From: Apostichopus japonicus
Lineage: Eukaryota; Echinodermata; Holothuroidea; Aspidochirotida; Stichopodidae
Direction: 5' to 3'
Length of the DNA: 64,000 nucleotides
Assembly: GCF_037975245.1 (NCBI RefSeq)
Contig: NC_092572.1
Location: 17,056,269 to 17,120,268 of the forward strand
Made by a program: the position numbers and the translations under genes
In this document: positions 24,301 through 38,598 of the stretch, piece by piece
Numbering within the stretch: position 1 is the first letter of the stretch
How the letters are laid out: the number at the start of each line of letters is the position of its first letter
The notes under the pieces: model-generated
What the model saw: the letters and a program-made list of their open reading frames with translations, nothing else
Database searches by the model: none
Told to the model about the DNA's origin: nothing

Positions 24301-27300
24301 CATCAGCTCGTACAGTGCGCCAAGCCATCCCGCCACTGTATGGACTGAGATATTAGGTGGATTAACTAATACTTACAGCTCCCCGTCTAGGCACTTGCTG
24401 TAAAAGATCGGCAAAAGACGTCATCACCCGGGCTTCGAACCAGGGATGCAAAAGAGAGTCTCGATCATCAGCTCGTACAGTGCGCCAAGCCATCCCGCCA
24501 CTGTATGGACTGAGATATTAGGTGGATTAACTAATACTTACAGCTCCCCGTCTAGGCACTTGCTGTAAAAGATCGGCAAAAGACGTCATCACCCGGGCTT
24601 CGAACCAGGGATGCAAAAGAGAGTCTCGATCATCAGCTCGTACAGTGCGCCAAGCCATCCCGCCACTGTATGGACTGAGATATTAGGTGGATTAACTAAT
24701 ACTTACAGCTCCCCGTCTAGGCACTTGCTGTAAAAGATCGGCAAAAGACGTCATCACCCGGGCTTCGAACCAGGGATGCAAAAGAGAGTCTCGATCATCA
24801 GCTCGTACAGTGCGCCAAGCCATCCCGCCACTGTATGGACTGAGATATTAGGTGGATTAACTAATACTTACAGCTCCCCGTCTAGGCACTTGCTGTAAAA
24901 GATCGGCAAAAGACGTCATCACCCGGGCTTCGAACCAGGGATGCAAAAGAGAGTCTCGATCATCAGCTCGTACAGTGCGCCAAGCCATCCCGCCACTGTA
25001 TGGACTGAGATATTAGGTGGATTAACTAATACTTACAGCTCCCCGTCTAGGCACTTGCTGTAAAAGATCGGCAAAAGACGTCATCACCCGGGCTTCGAAC
25101 CAGGGATGCAAAAGAGAGTCTCGATCATCAGCTCGTACAGTGCGCCAAGCCATCCCGCCACTGTATGGACTGAGATATTAGGTGGATTAACTAATACTTA
25201 CAGCTCCCCGTCTAGGCACTTGCTGTAAAAGATCGGCAAAAGACGTCATCACCCGGGCTTCGAACCAGGGATGCAAAAGAGAGTCTCGATCATCAGCTCG
25301 TACAGTGCGCCAAGCCATCCCGCCACTGTATGGACTGAGATATTAGGTGGATTAACTAATACTTACAGCTCCCCGTCTAGGCACTTGCTGTAAAAGATCG
25401 GCAAAAGACGTCATCACCCGGGCTTCGAACCAGGGATGCAAAAGAGAGTCTCGATCATCAGCTCGTACAGTGCGCCAAGCCATCCCGCCACTGTATGGAC
25501 TGAGATATTAGGTGGATTAACTAATACTTACAGCTCCCCGTCTAGGCACTTGCTGTAAAAGATCGGCAAAAGACGTCATCACCCGGGCTTCGAACCAGGG
25601 ATGCAAAAGAGAGTCTCGATCATCAGCTCGTACAGTGCGCCAAGCCATCCCGCCACTGTATGGACTGAGATATTAGGTGGATTAACTAATACTTACAGCT
25701 CCCCGTCTAGGCACTTGCTGTAAAAGATCGGCAAAAGACGTCATCACCCGGGCTTCGAACCAGGGATGCAAAAGAGAGTCTCGATCATCAGCTCGTACAG
25801 TGCGCCAAGCCATCCCGCCACTGTATGGACTGAGATATTAGGTGGATTAACTAATACTTACAGCTCCCCGTCTAGGCACTTGCTGTAAAAGATCGGCAAA
25901 AGACGTCATCACCCGGGCTTCGAACCAGGGATGCAAAAGAGAGTCTCGATCATCAGCTCGTACAGTGCGCCAAGCCATCCCGCCACTGTATGGACTGAGA
26001 TATTAGGTGGATTAACTAATACTTACAGCTCCCCGTCTAGGCACTTGCTGTAAAAGATCGGCAAAAGACGTCATCACCCGGGCTTCGAACCAGGGATGCA
26101 AAAGAGAGTCTCGATCATCAGCTCGTACAGTGCGCCAAGCCATCCCGCCACTGTATGGACTGAGATATTAGGTGGATTAACTAATACTTACAGCTCCCCG
26201 TCTAGGCACTTGCTGTAAAAGATCGGCAAAAGACGTCATCACCCGGGCTTCGAACCAGGGATGCAAAAGAGAGTCTCGATCATCAGCTCGTACAGTGCGC
26301 CAAGCCATCCCGCCACTGTATGGACTGAGATATTAGGTGGATTAACTAATACTTACAGCTCCCCGTCTAGGCACTTGCTGTAAAAGATCGGCAAAAGACG
26401 TCATCACCCGGGCTTCGAACCAGGGATGCAAAAGAGAGTCTCGATCATCAGCTCGTACAGTGCGCCAAGCCATCCCGCCACTGTATGGACTGAGATATTA
26501 GGTGGATTAACTAATACTTACAGCTCCCCGTCTAGGCACTTGCTGTAAAAGATCGGCAAAAGACGTCATCACCCGGGCTTCGAACCAGGGATGCAAAAGA
26601 GAGTCTCGATCATCAGCTCGTACAGTGCGCCAAGCCATCCCGCCACTGTATGGACTGAGATATTAGGTGGATTAACTAATACTTACAGCTCCCCGTCTAG
26701 GCACTTGCTGTAAAAGATCGGCAAAAGACGTCATCACCCGGGCTTCGAACCAGGGATGCAAAAGAGAGTCTCGATCATCAGCTCGTACAGTGCGCCAAGC
26801 CATCCCGCCACTGTATGGACTGAGATATTAGGTGGATTAACTAATACTTACAGCTCCCCGTCTAGGCACTTGCTGTAAAAGATCGGCAAAAGACGTCATC
26901 ACCCGGGCTTCGAACCAGGGATGCAAAAGAGAGTCTCGATCATCAGCTCGTACAGTGCGCCAAGCCATCCCGCCACTGTATGGACTGAGATATTAGGTGG
27001 ATTAACTAATACTTACAGCTCCCCGTCTAGGCACTTGCTGTAAAAGATCGGCAAAAGACGTCATCACCCGGGCTTCGAACCAGGGATGCAAAAGAGAGTC
27101 TCGATCATCAGCTCGTACAGTGCGCCAAGCCATCCCGCCACTGTATGGACTGAGATATTAGGTGGATTAACTAATACTTACAGCTCCCCGTCTAGGCACT
27201 TGCTGTAAAAGATCGGCAAAAGACGTCATCACCCGGGCTTCGAACCAGGGATGCAAAAGAGAGTCTCGATCATCAGCTCGTACAGTGCGCCAAGCCATCC

Positions 27301-30300
27301 CGCCACTGTATGGACTGAGATATTAGGTGGATTAACTAATACTTACAGCTCCCCGTCTAGGCACTTGCTGTAAAAGATCGGCAAAAGACGTCATCACCCG
27401 GGCTTCGAACCAGGGATGCAAAAGAGAGTCTCGATCATCAGCTCGTACAGTGCGCCAAGCCATCCCGCCACTGTATGGACTGAGATATTAGGTGGATTAA
27501 CTAATACTTACAGCTCCCCGTCTAGGCACTTGCTGTAAAAGATCGGCAAAAGACGTCATCACCCGGGCTTCGAACCAGGGATGCAAAAGAGAGTCTCGAT
27601 CATCAGCTCGTACAGTGCGCCAAGCCATCCCGCCACTGTATGGACTGAGATATTAGGTGGATTAACTAATACTTACAGCTCCCCGTCTAGGCACTTGCTG
27701 TAAAAGATCGGCAAAAGACGTCATCACCCGGGCTTCGAACCAGGGATGCAAAAGAGAGTCTCGATCATCAGCTCGTACAGTGCGCCAAGCCATCCCGCCA
27801 CTGTATGGACTGAGATATTAGGTGGATTAACTAATACTTACAGCTCCCCGTCTAGGCACTTGCTGTAAAAGATCGGCAAAAGACGTCATCACCCGGGCTT
27901 CGAACCAGGGATGCAAAAGAGAGTCTCGATCATCAGCTCGTACAGTGCGCCAAGCCATCCCGCCACTGTATGGACTGAGATATTAGGTGGATTAACTAAT
28001 ACTTACAGCTCCCCGTCTAGGCACTTGCTGTAAAAGATCGGCAAAAGACGTCATCACCCGGGCTTCGAACCAGGGATGCAAAAGAGAGTCTCGATCATCA
28101 GCTCGTACAGTGCGCCAAGCCATCCCGCCACTGTATGGACTGAGATATTAGGTGGATTAACTAATACTTACAGCTCCCCGTCTAGGCACTTGCTGTAAAA
28201 GATCGGCAAAAGACGTCATCACCCGGGCTTCGAACCAGGGATGCAAAAGAGAGTCTCGATCATCAGCTCGTACAGTGCGCCAAGCCATCCCGCCACTGTA
28301 TGGACTGAGATATTAGGTGGATTAACTAATACTTACAGCTCCCCGTCTAGGCACTTGCTGTAAAAGATCGGCAAAAGACGTCATCACCCGGGCTTCGAAC
28401 CAGGGATGCAAAAGAGAGTCTCGATCATCAGCTCGTACAGTGCGCCAAGCCATCCCGCCACTGTATGGACTGAGATATTAGGTGGATTAACTAATACTTA
28501 CAGCTCCCCGTCTAGGCACTTGCTGTAAAAGATCGGCAAAAGACGTCATCACCCGGGCTTCGAACCAGGGATGCAAAAGAGAGTCTCGATCATCAGCTCG
28601 TACAGTGCGCCAAGCCATCCCGCCACTGTATGGACTGAGATATTAGGTGGATTAACTAATACTTACAGCTCCCCGTCTAGGCACTTGCTGTAAAAGATCG
28701 GCAAAAGACGTCATCACCCGGGCTTCGAACCAGGGATGCAAAAGAGAGTCTCGATCATCAGCTCGTACAGTGCGCCAAGCCATCCCGCCACTGTATGGAC
28801 TGAGATATTAGGTGGATTAACTAATACTTACAGCTCCCCGTCTAGGCACTTGCTGTAAAAGATCGGCAAAAGACGTCATCACCCGGGCTTCGAACCAGGG
28901 ATGCAAAAGAGAGTCTCGATCATCAGCTCGTACAGTGCGCCAAGCCATCCCGCCACTGTATGGACTGAGATATTAGGTGGATTAACTAATACTTACAGCT
29001 CCCCGTCTAGGCACTTGCTGTAAAAGATCGGCAAAAGACGTCATCACCCGGGCTTCGAACCAGGGATGCAAAAGAGAGTCTCGATCATCAGCTCGTACAG
29101 TGCGCCAAGCCATCCCGCCACTGTATGGACTGAGATATTAGGTGGATTAACTAATACTTACAGCTCCCCGTCTAGGCACTTGCTGTAAAAGATCGGCAAA
29201 AGACGTCATCACCCGGGCTTCGAACCAGGGATGCAAAAGAGAGTCTCGATCATCAGCTCGTACAGTGCGCCAAGCCATCCCGCCACTGTATGGACTGAGA
29301 TATTAGGTGGATTAACTAATACTTACAGCTCCCCGTCTAGGCACTTGCTGTAAAAGATCGGCAAAAGACGTCATCACCCGGGCTTCGAACCAGGGATGCA
29401 AAAGAGAGTCTCGATCATCAGCTCGTACAGTGCGCCAAGCCATCCCGCCACTGTATGGACTGAGATATTAGGTGGATTAACTAATACTTACAGCTCCCCG
29501 TCTAGGCACTTGCTGTAAAAGATCGGCAAAAGACGTCATCACCCGGGCTTCGAACCAGGGATGCAAAAGAGAGTCTCGATCATCAGCTCGTACAGTGCGC
29601 CAAGCCATCCCGCCACTGTATGGACTGAGATATTAGGTGGATTAACTAATACTTACAGCTCCCCGTCTAGGCACTTGCTGTAAAAGATCGGCAAAAGACG
29701 TCATCACCCGGGCTTCGAACCAGGGATGCAAAAGAGAGTCTCGATCATCAGCTCGTACAGTGCGCCAAGCCATCCCGCCACTGTATGGACTGAGATATTA
29801 GGTGGATTAACTAATACTTACAGCTCCCCGTCTAGGCACTTGCTGTAAAAGATCGGCAAAAGACGTCATCACCCGGGCTTCGAACCAGGGATGCAAAAGA
29901 GAGTCTCGATCATCAGCTCGTACAGTGCGCCAAGCCATCCCGCCACTGTATGGACTGAGATATTAGGTGGATTAACTAATACTTACAGCTCCCCGTCTAG
30001 GCACTTGCTGTAAAAGATCGGCAAAAGACGTCATCACCCGGGCTTCGAACCAGGGATGCAAAAGAGAGTCTCGATCATCAGCTCGTACAGTGCGCCAAGC
30101 CATCCCGCCACTGTATGGACTGAGATATTAGGTGGATTAACTAATACTTACAGCTCCCCGTCTAGGCACTTGCTGTAAAAGATCGGCAAAAGACGTCATC
30201 ACCCGGGCTTCGAACCAGGGATGCAAAAGAGAGTCTCGATCATCAGCTCGTACAGTGCGCCAAGCCATCCCGCCACTGTATGGACTGAGATATTAGGTGG

Positions 30301-32367
30301 ATTAACTAATACTTACAGCTCCCCGTCTAGGCACTTGCTGTAAAAGATCGGCAAAAGACGTCATCACCCGGGCTTCGAACCAGGGATGCAAAAGAGAGTC
30401 TCGATCATCAGCTCGTACAGTGCGCCAAGCCATCCCGCCACTGTATGGACTGAGATATTAGGTGGATTAACTAATACTTACAGCTCCCCGTCTAGGCACT
30501 TGCTGTAAAAGATCGGCAAAAGACGTCATCACCCGGGCTTCGAACCAGGGATGCAAAAGAGAGTCTCGATCATCAGCTCGTACAGTGCGCCAAGCCATCC
30601 CGCCACTGTATGGACTGAGATATTAGGTGGATTAACTAATACTTACAGCTCCCCGTCTAGGCACTTGCTGTAAAAGATCGGCAAAAGACGTCATCACCCG
30701 GGCTTCGAACCAGGGATGCAAAAGAGAGTCTCGATCATCAGCTCGTACAGTGCGCCAAGCCATCCCGCCACTGTATGGACTGAGATATTAGGTGGATTAA
30801 CTAATACTTACAGCTCCCCGTCTAGGCACTTGCTGTAAAAGATCGGCAAAAGACGTCATCACCCGGGCTTCGAACCAGGGATGCAAAAGAGAGTCTCGAT
30901 CATCAGCTCGTACAGTGCGCCAAGCCATCCCGCCACTGTATGGACTGAGATATTAGGTGGATTAACTAATACTTACAGCTCCCCGTCTAGGCACTTGCTG
31001 TAAAAGATCGGCAAAAGACGTCATCACCCGGGCTTCGAACCAGGGATGCAAAAGAGAGTCTCGATCATCAGCTCGTACAGTGCGCCAAGCCATCCCGCCA
31101 CTGTATGGACTGAGATATTAGGTGGATTAACTAATACTTACAGCTCCCCGTCTAGGCACTTGCTGTAAAAGATCGGCAAAAGACGTCATCACCCGGGCTT
31201 CGAACCAGGGATGCAAAAGAGAGTCTCGATCATCAGCTCGTACAGTGCGCCAAGCCATCCCGCCACTGTATGGACTGAGATATTAGGTGGATTAACTAAT
31301 ACTTACAGCTCCCCGTCTAGGCACTTGCTGTAAAAGATCGGCAAAAGACGTCATCACCCGGGCTTCGAACCAGGGATGCAAAAGAGAGTCTCGATCATCA
31401 GCTCGTACAGTGCGCCAAGCCATCCCGCCACTGTATGGACTGAGATATTAGGTGGATTAACTAATACTTACAGCTCCCCGTCTAGGCACTTGCTGTAAAA
31501 GATCGGCAAAAGACGTCATCACCCGGGCTTCGAACCAGGGATGCAAAAGAGAGTCTCGATCATCAGCTCGTACAGTGCGCCAAGCCATCCCGCCACTGTA
31601 TGGACTGAGATATTAGGTGGATTAACTAATACTTACAGCTCCCCGTCTAGGCACTTGCTGTAAAAGATCGGCAAAAGACGTCATCACCCGGGCTTCGAAC
31701 CAGGGATGCAAAAGAGAGTCTCGATCATCAGCTCGTACAGTGCGCCAAGCCATCCCGCCACTGTATGGACTGAGATATTAGGTGGATTAACTAATACTTA
31801 CAGCTCCCCGTCTAGGCACTTGCTGTAAAAGATCGGCAAAAGACGTCATCACCCGGGCTTCGAACCAGGGATGCAAAAGAGAGTCTCGATCATCAGCTCG
31901 TACAGTGCGCCAAGCCATCCCGCCACTGTATGGACTGAGATATTAGGTGGATTAACTAATACTTACAGCTCCCCGTCTAGGCACTTGCTGTAAAAGATCG
32001 GCAAAAGACGTCATCACCCGGGCTTCGAACCAGGGATGCAAAAGAGAGTCTCGATCATCAGCTCGTACAGTGCGCCAAGCCATCCCGCCACTGTATGGAC
32101 TGAGATATTAGGTGGATTAACTAATACTTACAGCTCCCCGTCTAGGCACTTGCTGTAAAAGATCGGCAAAAGACGTCATCACCCGGGCTTCGAACCAGGG
32201 ATGCAAAAGAGAGTCTCGATCATCAGCTCGTACAGTGCGCCAAGCCATCCCGCCACTGTATGGACTGAGATATTAGGTGGATTAACTAATACTTACAGCT
32301 CCCCGTCTAGGCACTTGCTGTAAAAGATCGGCAAAAGACGTCATCACCCGGGCTTCGAACCAGGGAT

Positions 32368-32531
32368 GCAAAGAGAGTCTCGATCATCAGCTCGTACAGT
32401 GCGCCAAGCCATCCCGCCACTGTATGGACTGAGATATTAGGTGGATTAACTAATACTTACAGCTCCCCGTCTAGGCACTTGCTGTAAAAGATCGGCAAAA
32501 GACGTCATCACCCGGGCTTCGAACCAGGGAT
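32368..32531 (+). repeat. Variant monomer, 164 bp (A4 to A3)
   Basis: The A-run at u3-u6 has three A (32370-32372). It is the same change as in the copy at 12404. In the minus-strand direction it removes the TTTT between the A and B boxes, but a homopolymer calling error would look the same. Confidence 0.9.
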
Positions 32532-34016
32532 GCAAAAGAGAGTCTCGATCATCAGCTCGTACAGTGCGCCAAGCCATCCCGCCACTGTATGGACTGAGAT
32601 ATTAGGTGGATTAACTAATACTTACAGCTCCCCGTCTAGGCACTTGCTGTAAAAGATCGGCAAAAGACGTCATCACCCGGGCTTCGAACCAGGGATGCAA
32701 AAGAGAGTCTCGATCATCAGCTCGTACAGTGCGCCAAGCCATCCCGCCACTGTATGGACTGAGATATTAGGTGGATTAACTAATACTTACAGCTCCCCGT
32801 CTAGGCACTTGCTGTAAAAGATCGGCAAAAGACGTCATCACCCGGGCTTCGAACCAGGGATGCAAAAGAGAGTCTCGATCATCAGCTCGTACAGTGCGCC
32901 AAGCCATCCCGCCACTGTATGGACTGAGATATTAGGTGGATTAACTAATACTTACAGCTCCCCGTCTAGGCACTTGCTGTAAAAGATCGGCAAAAGACGT
33001 CATCACCCGGGCTTCGAACCAGGGATGCAAAAGAGAGTCTCGATCATCAGCTCGTACAGTGCGCCAAGCCATCCCGCCACTGTATGGACTGAGATATTAG
33101 GTGGATTAACTAATACTTACAGCTCCCCGTCTAGGCACTTGCTGTAAAAGATCGGCAAAAGACGTCATCACCCGGGCTTCGAACCAGGGATGCAAAAGAG
33201 AGTCTCGATCATCAGCTCGTACAGTGCGCCAAGCCATCCCGCCACTGTATGGACTGAGATATTAGGTGGATTAACTAATACTTACAGCTCCCCGTCTAGG
33301 CACTTGCTGTAAAAGATCGGCAAAAGACGTCATCACCCGGGCTTCGAACCAGGGATGCAAAAGAGAGTCTCGATCATCAGCTCGTACAGTGCGCCAAGCC
33401 ATCCCGCCACTGTATGGACTGAGATATTAGGTGGATTAACTAATACTTACAGCTCCCCGTCTAGGCACTTGCTGTAAAAGATCGGCAAAAGACGTCATCA
33501 CCCGGGCTTCGAACCAGGGATGCAAAAGAGAGTCTCGATCATCAGCTCGTACAGTGCGCCAAGCCATCCCGCCACTGTATGGACTGAGATATTAGGTGGA
33601 TTAACTAATACTTACAGCTCCCCGTCTAGGCACTTGCTGTAAAAGATCGGCAAAAGACGTCATCACCCGGGCTTCGAACCAGGGATGCAAAAGAGAGTCT
33701 CGATCATCAGCTCGTACAGTGCGCCAAGCCATCCCGCCACTGTATGGACTGAGATATTAGGTGGATTAACTAATACTTACAGCTCCCCGTCTAGGCACTT
33801 GCTGTAAAAGATCGGCAAAAGACGTCATCACCCGGGCTTCGAACCAGGGATGCAAAAGAGAGTCTCGATCATCAGCTCGTACAGTGCGCCAAGCCATCCC
33901 GCCACTGTATGGACTGAGATATTAGGTGGATTAACTAATACTTACAGCTCCCCGTCTAGGCACTTGCTGTAAAAGATCGGCAAAAGACGTCATCACCCGG
34001 GCTTCGAACCAGGGAT

Positions 34017-34679
34017 GCAAAAGAGAGTCTCGATCATCAGCTCGTACAGTGCGCCAAGCCATCCCGCCACTGTATGGACTGAGATATTAGGTGGATTAAC
34101 TAATACTTACAGCTCCCCCGTCTAGGCACTTGCTGTAAAAGATCGGCAAAAGACGTCATCACCCGGGCTTCGAACCAGGGATGCAAAAGAGAGTCTCGAT
34201 CATCAGCTCGTACAGTGCGCCAAGCCATCCCGCCACTGTATGGACTGAGATATTAGGTGGATTAACTAATACTTACAGCTCCCCGTCTAGGCACTTGCTG
34301 TAAAAGATCGGCAAAAGACGTCATCACCCGGGCTTCGAACCAGGGATGCAAAAGAGAGTCTCGATCATCAGCTCGTACAGTGCGCCAAGCCATCCCGCCA
34401 CTGTATGGACTGAGATATTAGGGTGGATTAACTAATACTTACAGCTCCCCGTCTAGGCACTTGCTGTAAAAGATCGGCAAAAGACGTCATCACCCGGGCT
34501 TCGAACCAGGGATGCAAAAGAGAGTCTCGATCATCAGCTCGTACAGTGCGCCAAGCCATCCCGCCACTGTATGGACTGAGATATTAGGTGGATTAACTAA
34601 TACTTACAGCTCCCCCGTCTAGGCACTTGCTGTAAAAGATCGGCAAAAGACGTCATCACCCGGGCTTCGAACCAGGGAT
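34017..34679 (+). repeat. Variant cluster: three 166-bp monomers among four
   Basis: The copy at 34017-34182 has C5 instead of C4 (34115-34119). The copy at 34183-34347 is normal. The copy at 34348-34513 has GGG instead of GG at u74-u75 (34421-34423). The copy at 34514-34679 again has C5 (34612-34616). All three changes lengthen a homopolymer by one. The C5 variant occurs twice, three units apart. Confidence 0.9.
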
Positions 34680-36329
34680 GCAAAAGAGAGTCTCGATCAT
34701 CAGCTCGTACAGTGCGCCAAGCCATCCCGCCACTGTATGGACTGAGATATTAGGTGGATTAACTAATACTTACAGCTCCCCGTCTAGGCACTTGCTGTAA
34801 AAGATCGGCAAAAGACGTCATCACCCGGGCTTCGAACCAGGGATGCAAAAGAGAGTCTCGATCATCAGCTCGTACAGTGCGCCAAGCCATCCCGCCACTG
34901 TATGGACTGAGATATTAGGTGGATTAACTAATACTTACAGCTCCCCGTCTAGGCACTTGCTGTAAAAGATCGGCAAAAGACGTCATCACCCGGGCTTCGA
35001 ACCAGGGATGCAAAAGAGAGTCTCGATCATCAGCTCGTACAGTGCGCCAAGCCATCCCGCCACTGTATGGACTGAGATATTAGGTGGATTAACTAATACT
35101 TACAGCTCCCCGTCTAGGCACTTGCTGTAAAAGATCGGCAAAAGACGTCATCACCCGGGCTTCGAACCAGGGATGCAAAAGAGAGTCTCGATCATCAGCT
35201 CGTACAGTGCGCCAAGCCATCCCGCCACTGTATGGACTGAGATATTAGGTGGATTAACTAATACTTACAGCTCCCCGTCTAGGCACTTGCTGTAAAAGAT
35301 CGGCAAAAGACGTCATCACCCGGGCTTCGAACCAGGGATGCAAAAGAGAGTCTCGATCATCAGCTCGTACAGTGCGCCAAGCCATCCCGCCACTGTATGG
35401 ACTGAGATATTAGGTGGATTAACTAATACTTACAGCTCCCCGTCTAGGCACTTGCTGTAAAAGATCGGCAAAAGACGTCATCACCCGGGCTTCGAACCAG
35501 GGATGCAAAAGAGAGTCTCGATCATCAGCTCGTACAGTGCGCCAAGCCATCCCGCCACTGTATGGACTGAGATATTAGGTGGATTAACTAATACTTACAG
35601 CTCCCCGTCTAGGCACTTGCTGTAAAAGATCGGCAAAAGACGTCATCACCCGGGCTTCGAACCAGGGATGCAAAAGAGAGTCTCGATCATCAGCTCGTAC
35701 AGTGCGCCAAGCCATCCCGCCACTGTATGGACTGAGATATTAGGTGGATTAACTAATACTTACAGCTCCCCGTCTAGGCACTTGCTGTAAAAGATCGGCA
35801 AAAGACGTCATCACCCGGGCTTCGAACCAGGGATGCAAAAGAGAGTCTCGATCATCAGCTCGTACAGTGCGCCAAGCCATCCCGCCACTGTATGGACTGA
35901 GATATTAGGTGGATTAACTAATACTTACAGCTCCCCGTCTAGGCACTTGCTGTAAAAGATCGGCAAAAGACGTCATCACCCGGGCTTCGAACCAGGGATG
36001 CAAAAGAGAGTCTCGATCATCAGCTCGTACAGTGCGCCAAGCCATCCCGCCACTGTATGGACTGAGATATTAGGTGGATTAACTAATACTTACAGCTCCC
36101 CGTCTAGGCACTTGCTGTAAAAGATCGGCAAAAGACGTCATCACCCGGGCTTCGAACCAGGGATGCAAAAGAGAGTCTCGATCATCAGCTCGTACAGTGC
36201 GCCAAGCCATCCCGCCACTGTATGGACTGAGATATTAGGTGGATTAACTAATACTTACAGCTCCCCGTCTAGGCACTTGCTGTAAAAGATCGGCAAAAGA
36301 CGTCATCACCCGGGCTTCGAACCAGGGAT

Positions 36330-36661
36330 GCAAAAGAGAGTCTCGATCATCAGCTCGTACAGTGCGCCAAGCCATCCCGCCACTGTATGGACTGAGATAT
36401 TAGGTGGATTAACTAATACTTACAGCTCCCCGTCTAGGCACTTGCTGTAAAAGATCGGCAAAAGGACGTCATCACCCGGGCTTCGAACCAGGGATGCAAA
36501 AGAGAGTCTCGATCATCAGCTCGTACAGTGCGCCAAGCCATCCCGCCACTGTATGGACTGAGATATTAGGTGGATTAACTAATACTTACAGCTCCCCGTC
36601 TAGGCACTTGCTGTAAAAGATCGGCAAAAGACGTCATCACCCCGGGCTTCGAACCAGGGAT
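36330..36661 (+). repeat. Two adjacent 166-bp variant monomers
   Basis: The copy at 36330-36495 reads AAAAGGACGTC for AAAAGACGTC (extra G at 36464-36465). The next copy, 36496-36661, reads CACCCCGGG for CACCCGGG (C4 at 36640-36643). Both again lengthen a short run by one base. Confidence 0.9.
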
Positions 36662-38402
36662 GCAAAAGAGAGTCTCGATCATCAGCTCGTACAGTGCGCC
36701 AAGCCATCCCGCCACTGTATGGACTGAGATATTAGGTGGATTAACTAATACTTACAGCTCCCCGTCTAGGCACTTGCTGTAAAAGATCGGCAAAAGACGT
36801 CATCACCCGGGCTTCGAACCAGGGATGCAAAAGAGAGTCTCGATCATCAGCTCGTACAGTGCGCCAAGCCATCCCGCCACTGTATGGACTGAGATATTAG
36901 GTGGATTAACTAATACTTACAGCTCCCCGTCTAGGCACTTGCTGTAAAAGATCGGCAAAAGACGTCATCACCCGGGCTTCGAACCAGGGATGCAAAAGAG
37001 AGTCTCGATCATCAGCTCGTACAGTGCGCCAAGCCATCCCGCCACTGTATGGACTGAGATATTAGGTGGATTAACTAATACTTACAGCTCCCCGTCTAGG
37101 CACTTGCTGTAAAAGATCGGCAAAAGACGTCATCACCCGGGCTTCGAACCAGGGATGCAAAAGAGAGTCTCGATCATCAGCTCGTACAGTGCGCCAAGCC
37201 ATCCCGCCACTGTATGGACTGAGATATTAGGTGGATTAACTAATACTTACAGCTCCCCGTCTAGGCACTTGCTGTAAAAGATCGGCAAAAGACGTCATCA
37301 CCCGGGCTTCGAACCAGGGATGCAAAAGAGAGTCTCGATCATCAGCTCGTACAGTGCGCCAAGCCATCCCGCCACTGTATGGACTGAGATATTAGGTGGA
37401 TTAACTAATACTTACAGCTCCCCGTCTAGGCACTTGCTGTAAAAGATCGGCAAAAGACGTCATCACCCGGGCTTCGAACCAGGGATGCAAAAGAGAGTCT
37501 CGATCATCAGCTCGTACAGTGCGCCAAGCCATCCCGCCACTGTATGGACTGAGATATTAGGTGGATTAACTAATACTTACAGCTCCCCGTCTAGGCACTT
37601 GCTGTAAAAGATCGGCAAAAGACGTCATCACCCGGGCTTCGAACCAGGGATGCAAAAGAGAGTCTCGATCATCAGCTCGTACAGTGCGCCAAGCCATCCC
37701 GCCACTGTATGGACTGAGATATTAGGTGGATTAACTAATACTTACAGCTCCCCGTCTAGGCACTTGCTGTAAAAGATCGGCAAAAGACGTCATCACCCGG
37801 GCTTCGAACCAGGGATGCAAAAGAGAGTCTCGATCATCAGCTCGTACAGTGCGCCAAGCCATCCCGCCACTGTATGGACTGAGATATTAGGTGGATTAAC
37901 TAATACTTACAGCTCCCCGTCTAGGCACTTGCTGTAAAAGATCGGCAAAAGACGTCATCACCCGGGCTTCGAACCAGGGATGCAAAAGAGAGTCTCGATC
38001 ATCAGCTCGTACAGTGCGCCAAGCCATCCCGCCACTGTATGGACTGAGATATTAGGTGGATTAACTAATACTTACAGCTCCCCGTCTAGGCACTTGCTGT
38101 AAAAGATCGGCAAAAGACGTCATCACCCGGGCTTCGAACCAGGGATGCAAAAGAGAGTCTCGATCATCAGCTCGTACAGTGCGCCAAGCCATCCCGCCAC
38201 TGTATGGACTGAGATATTAGGTGGATTAACTAATACTTACAGCTCCCCGTCTAGGCACTTGCTGTAAAAGATCGGCAAAAGACGTCATCACCCGGGCTTC
38301 GAACCAGGGATGCAAAAGAGAGTCTCGATCATCAGCTCGTACAGTGCGCCAAGCCATCCCGCCACTGTATGGACTGAGATATTAGGTGGATTAACTAATA
38401 CT

Positions 38403-38502
38403 NNNNNNNNNNNNNNNNNNNNNNNNNNNNNNNNNNNNNNNNNNNNNNNNNNNNNNNNNNNNNNNNNNNNNNNNNNNNNNNNNNNNNNNNNNNNNNNNNN
38501 NN
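38403..38502. other. Assembly gap 2 (100 N) with orientation change
   Basis: Exactly 100 N. The left contig ends at u91 in plus orientation; the right contig begins at u69 in reverse-complement orientation. No sequenced base spans the change of direction, so a real inversion and a misoriented contig cannot be told apart here. Confidence 0.98.
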
Positions 38503-38519
38503 ATCTCAGTCCATACAGT

Positions 38520-38598
38520 GGCGGGATGGCTTGGCGCACTGTACGAGCTGATGATCGAGACTCTCTTTTGCATCCCTGGTTCGAAGCCCGGGTGATGA
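38520..38598 (+). other. tRNA-like segment in array C, representative copy
   Basis: The same tRNA-like segment as in arrays A and B, here on the plus strand: GGCGGGA (38520-38526), A-box-like TGGCTTGGCGC (38527-38537), B box GGTTCGAAGCC (38578-38588), unpaired 3' strand GTGATGA (38592-38598). As drawn in the assembly, the Pol III-like elements of arrays B and C point away from each other at gap 2. Confidence 0.6.

Larger units (their letters stand above)
9269..38402 (+). repeat. 165-bp satellite array B (about 177 copies)
   Basis: Same unit and same orientation as array A. Unit starts are at 9269 and every 165 bp, with phase shifts after each indel: 12404 and 12568 (164 bp each), 16857 (166 bp), 32368 (164 bp), 34017, 34348, 34514, 36330 and 36496 (166 bp each). 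From 17023 to 32367 there are 93 units in a row without a net length change and with only one substitution seen, at 21376. The last unit is cut by the gap at u91. Nothing other than the repeat is present. Confidence 0.99.
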
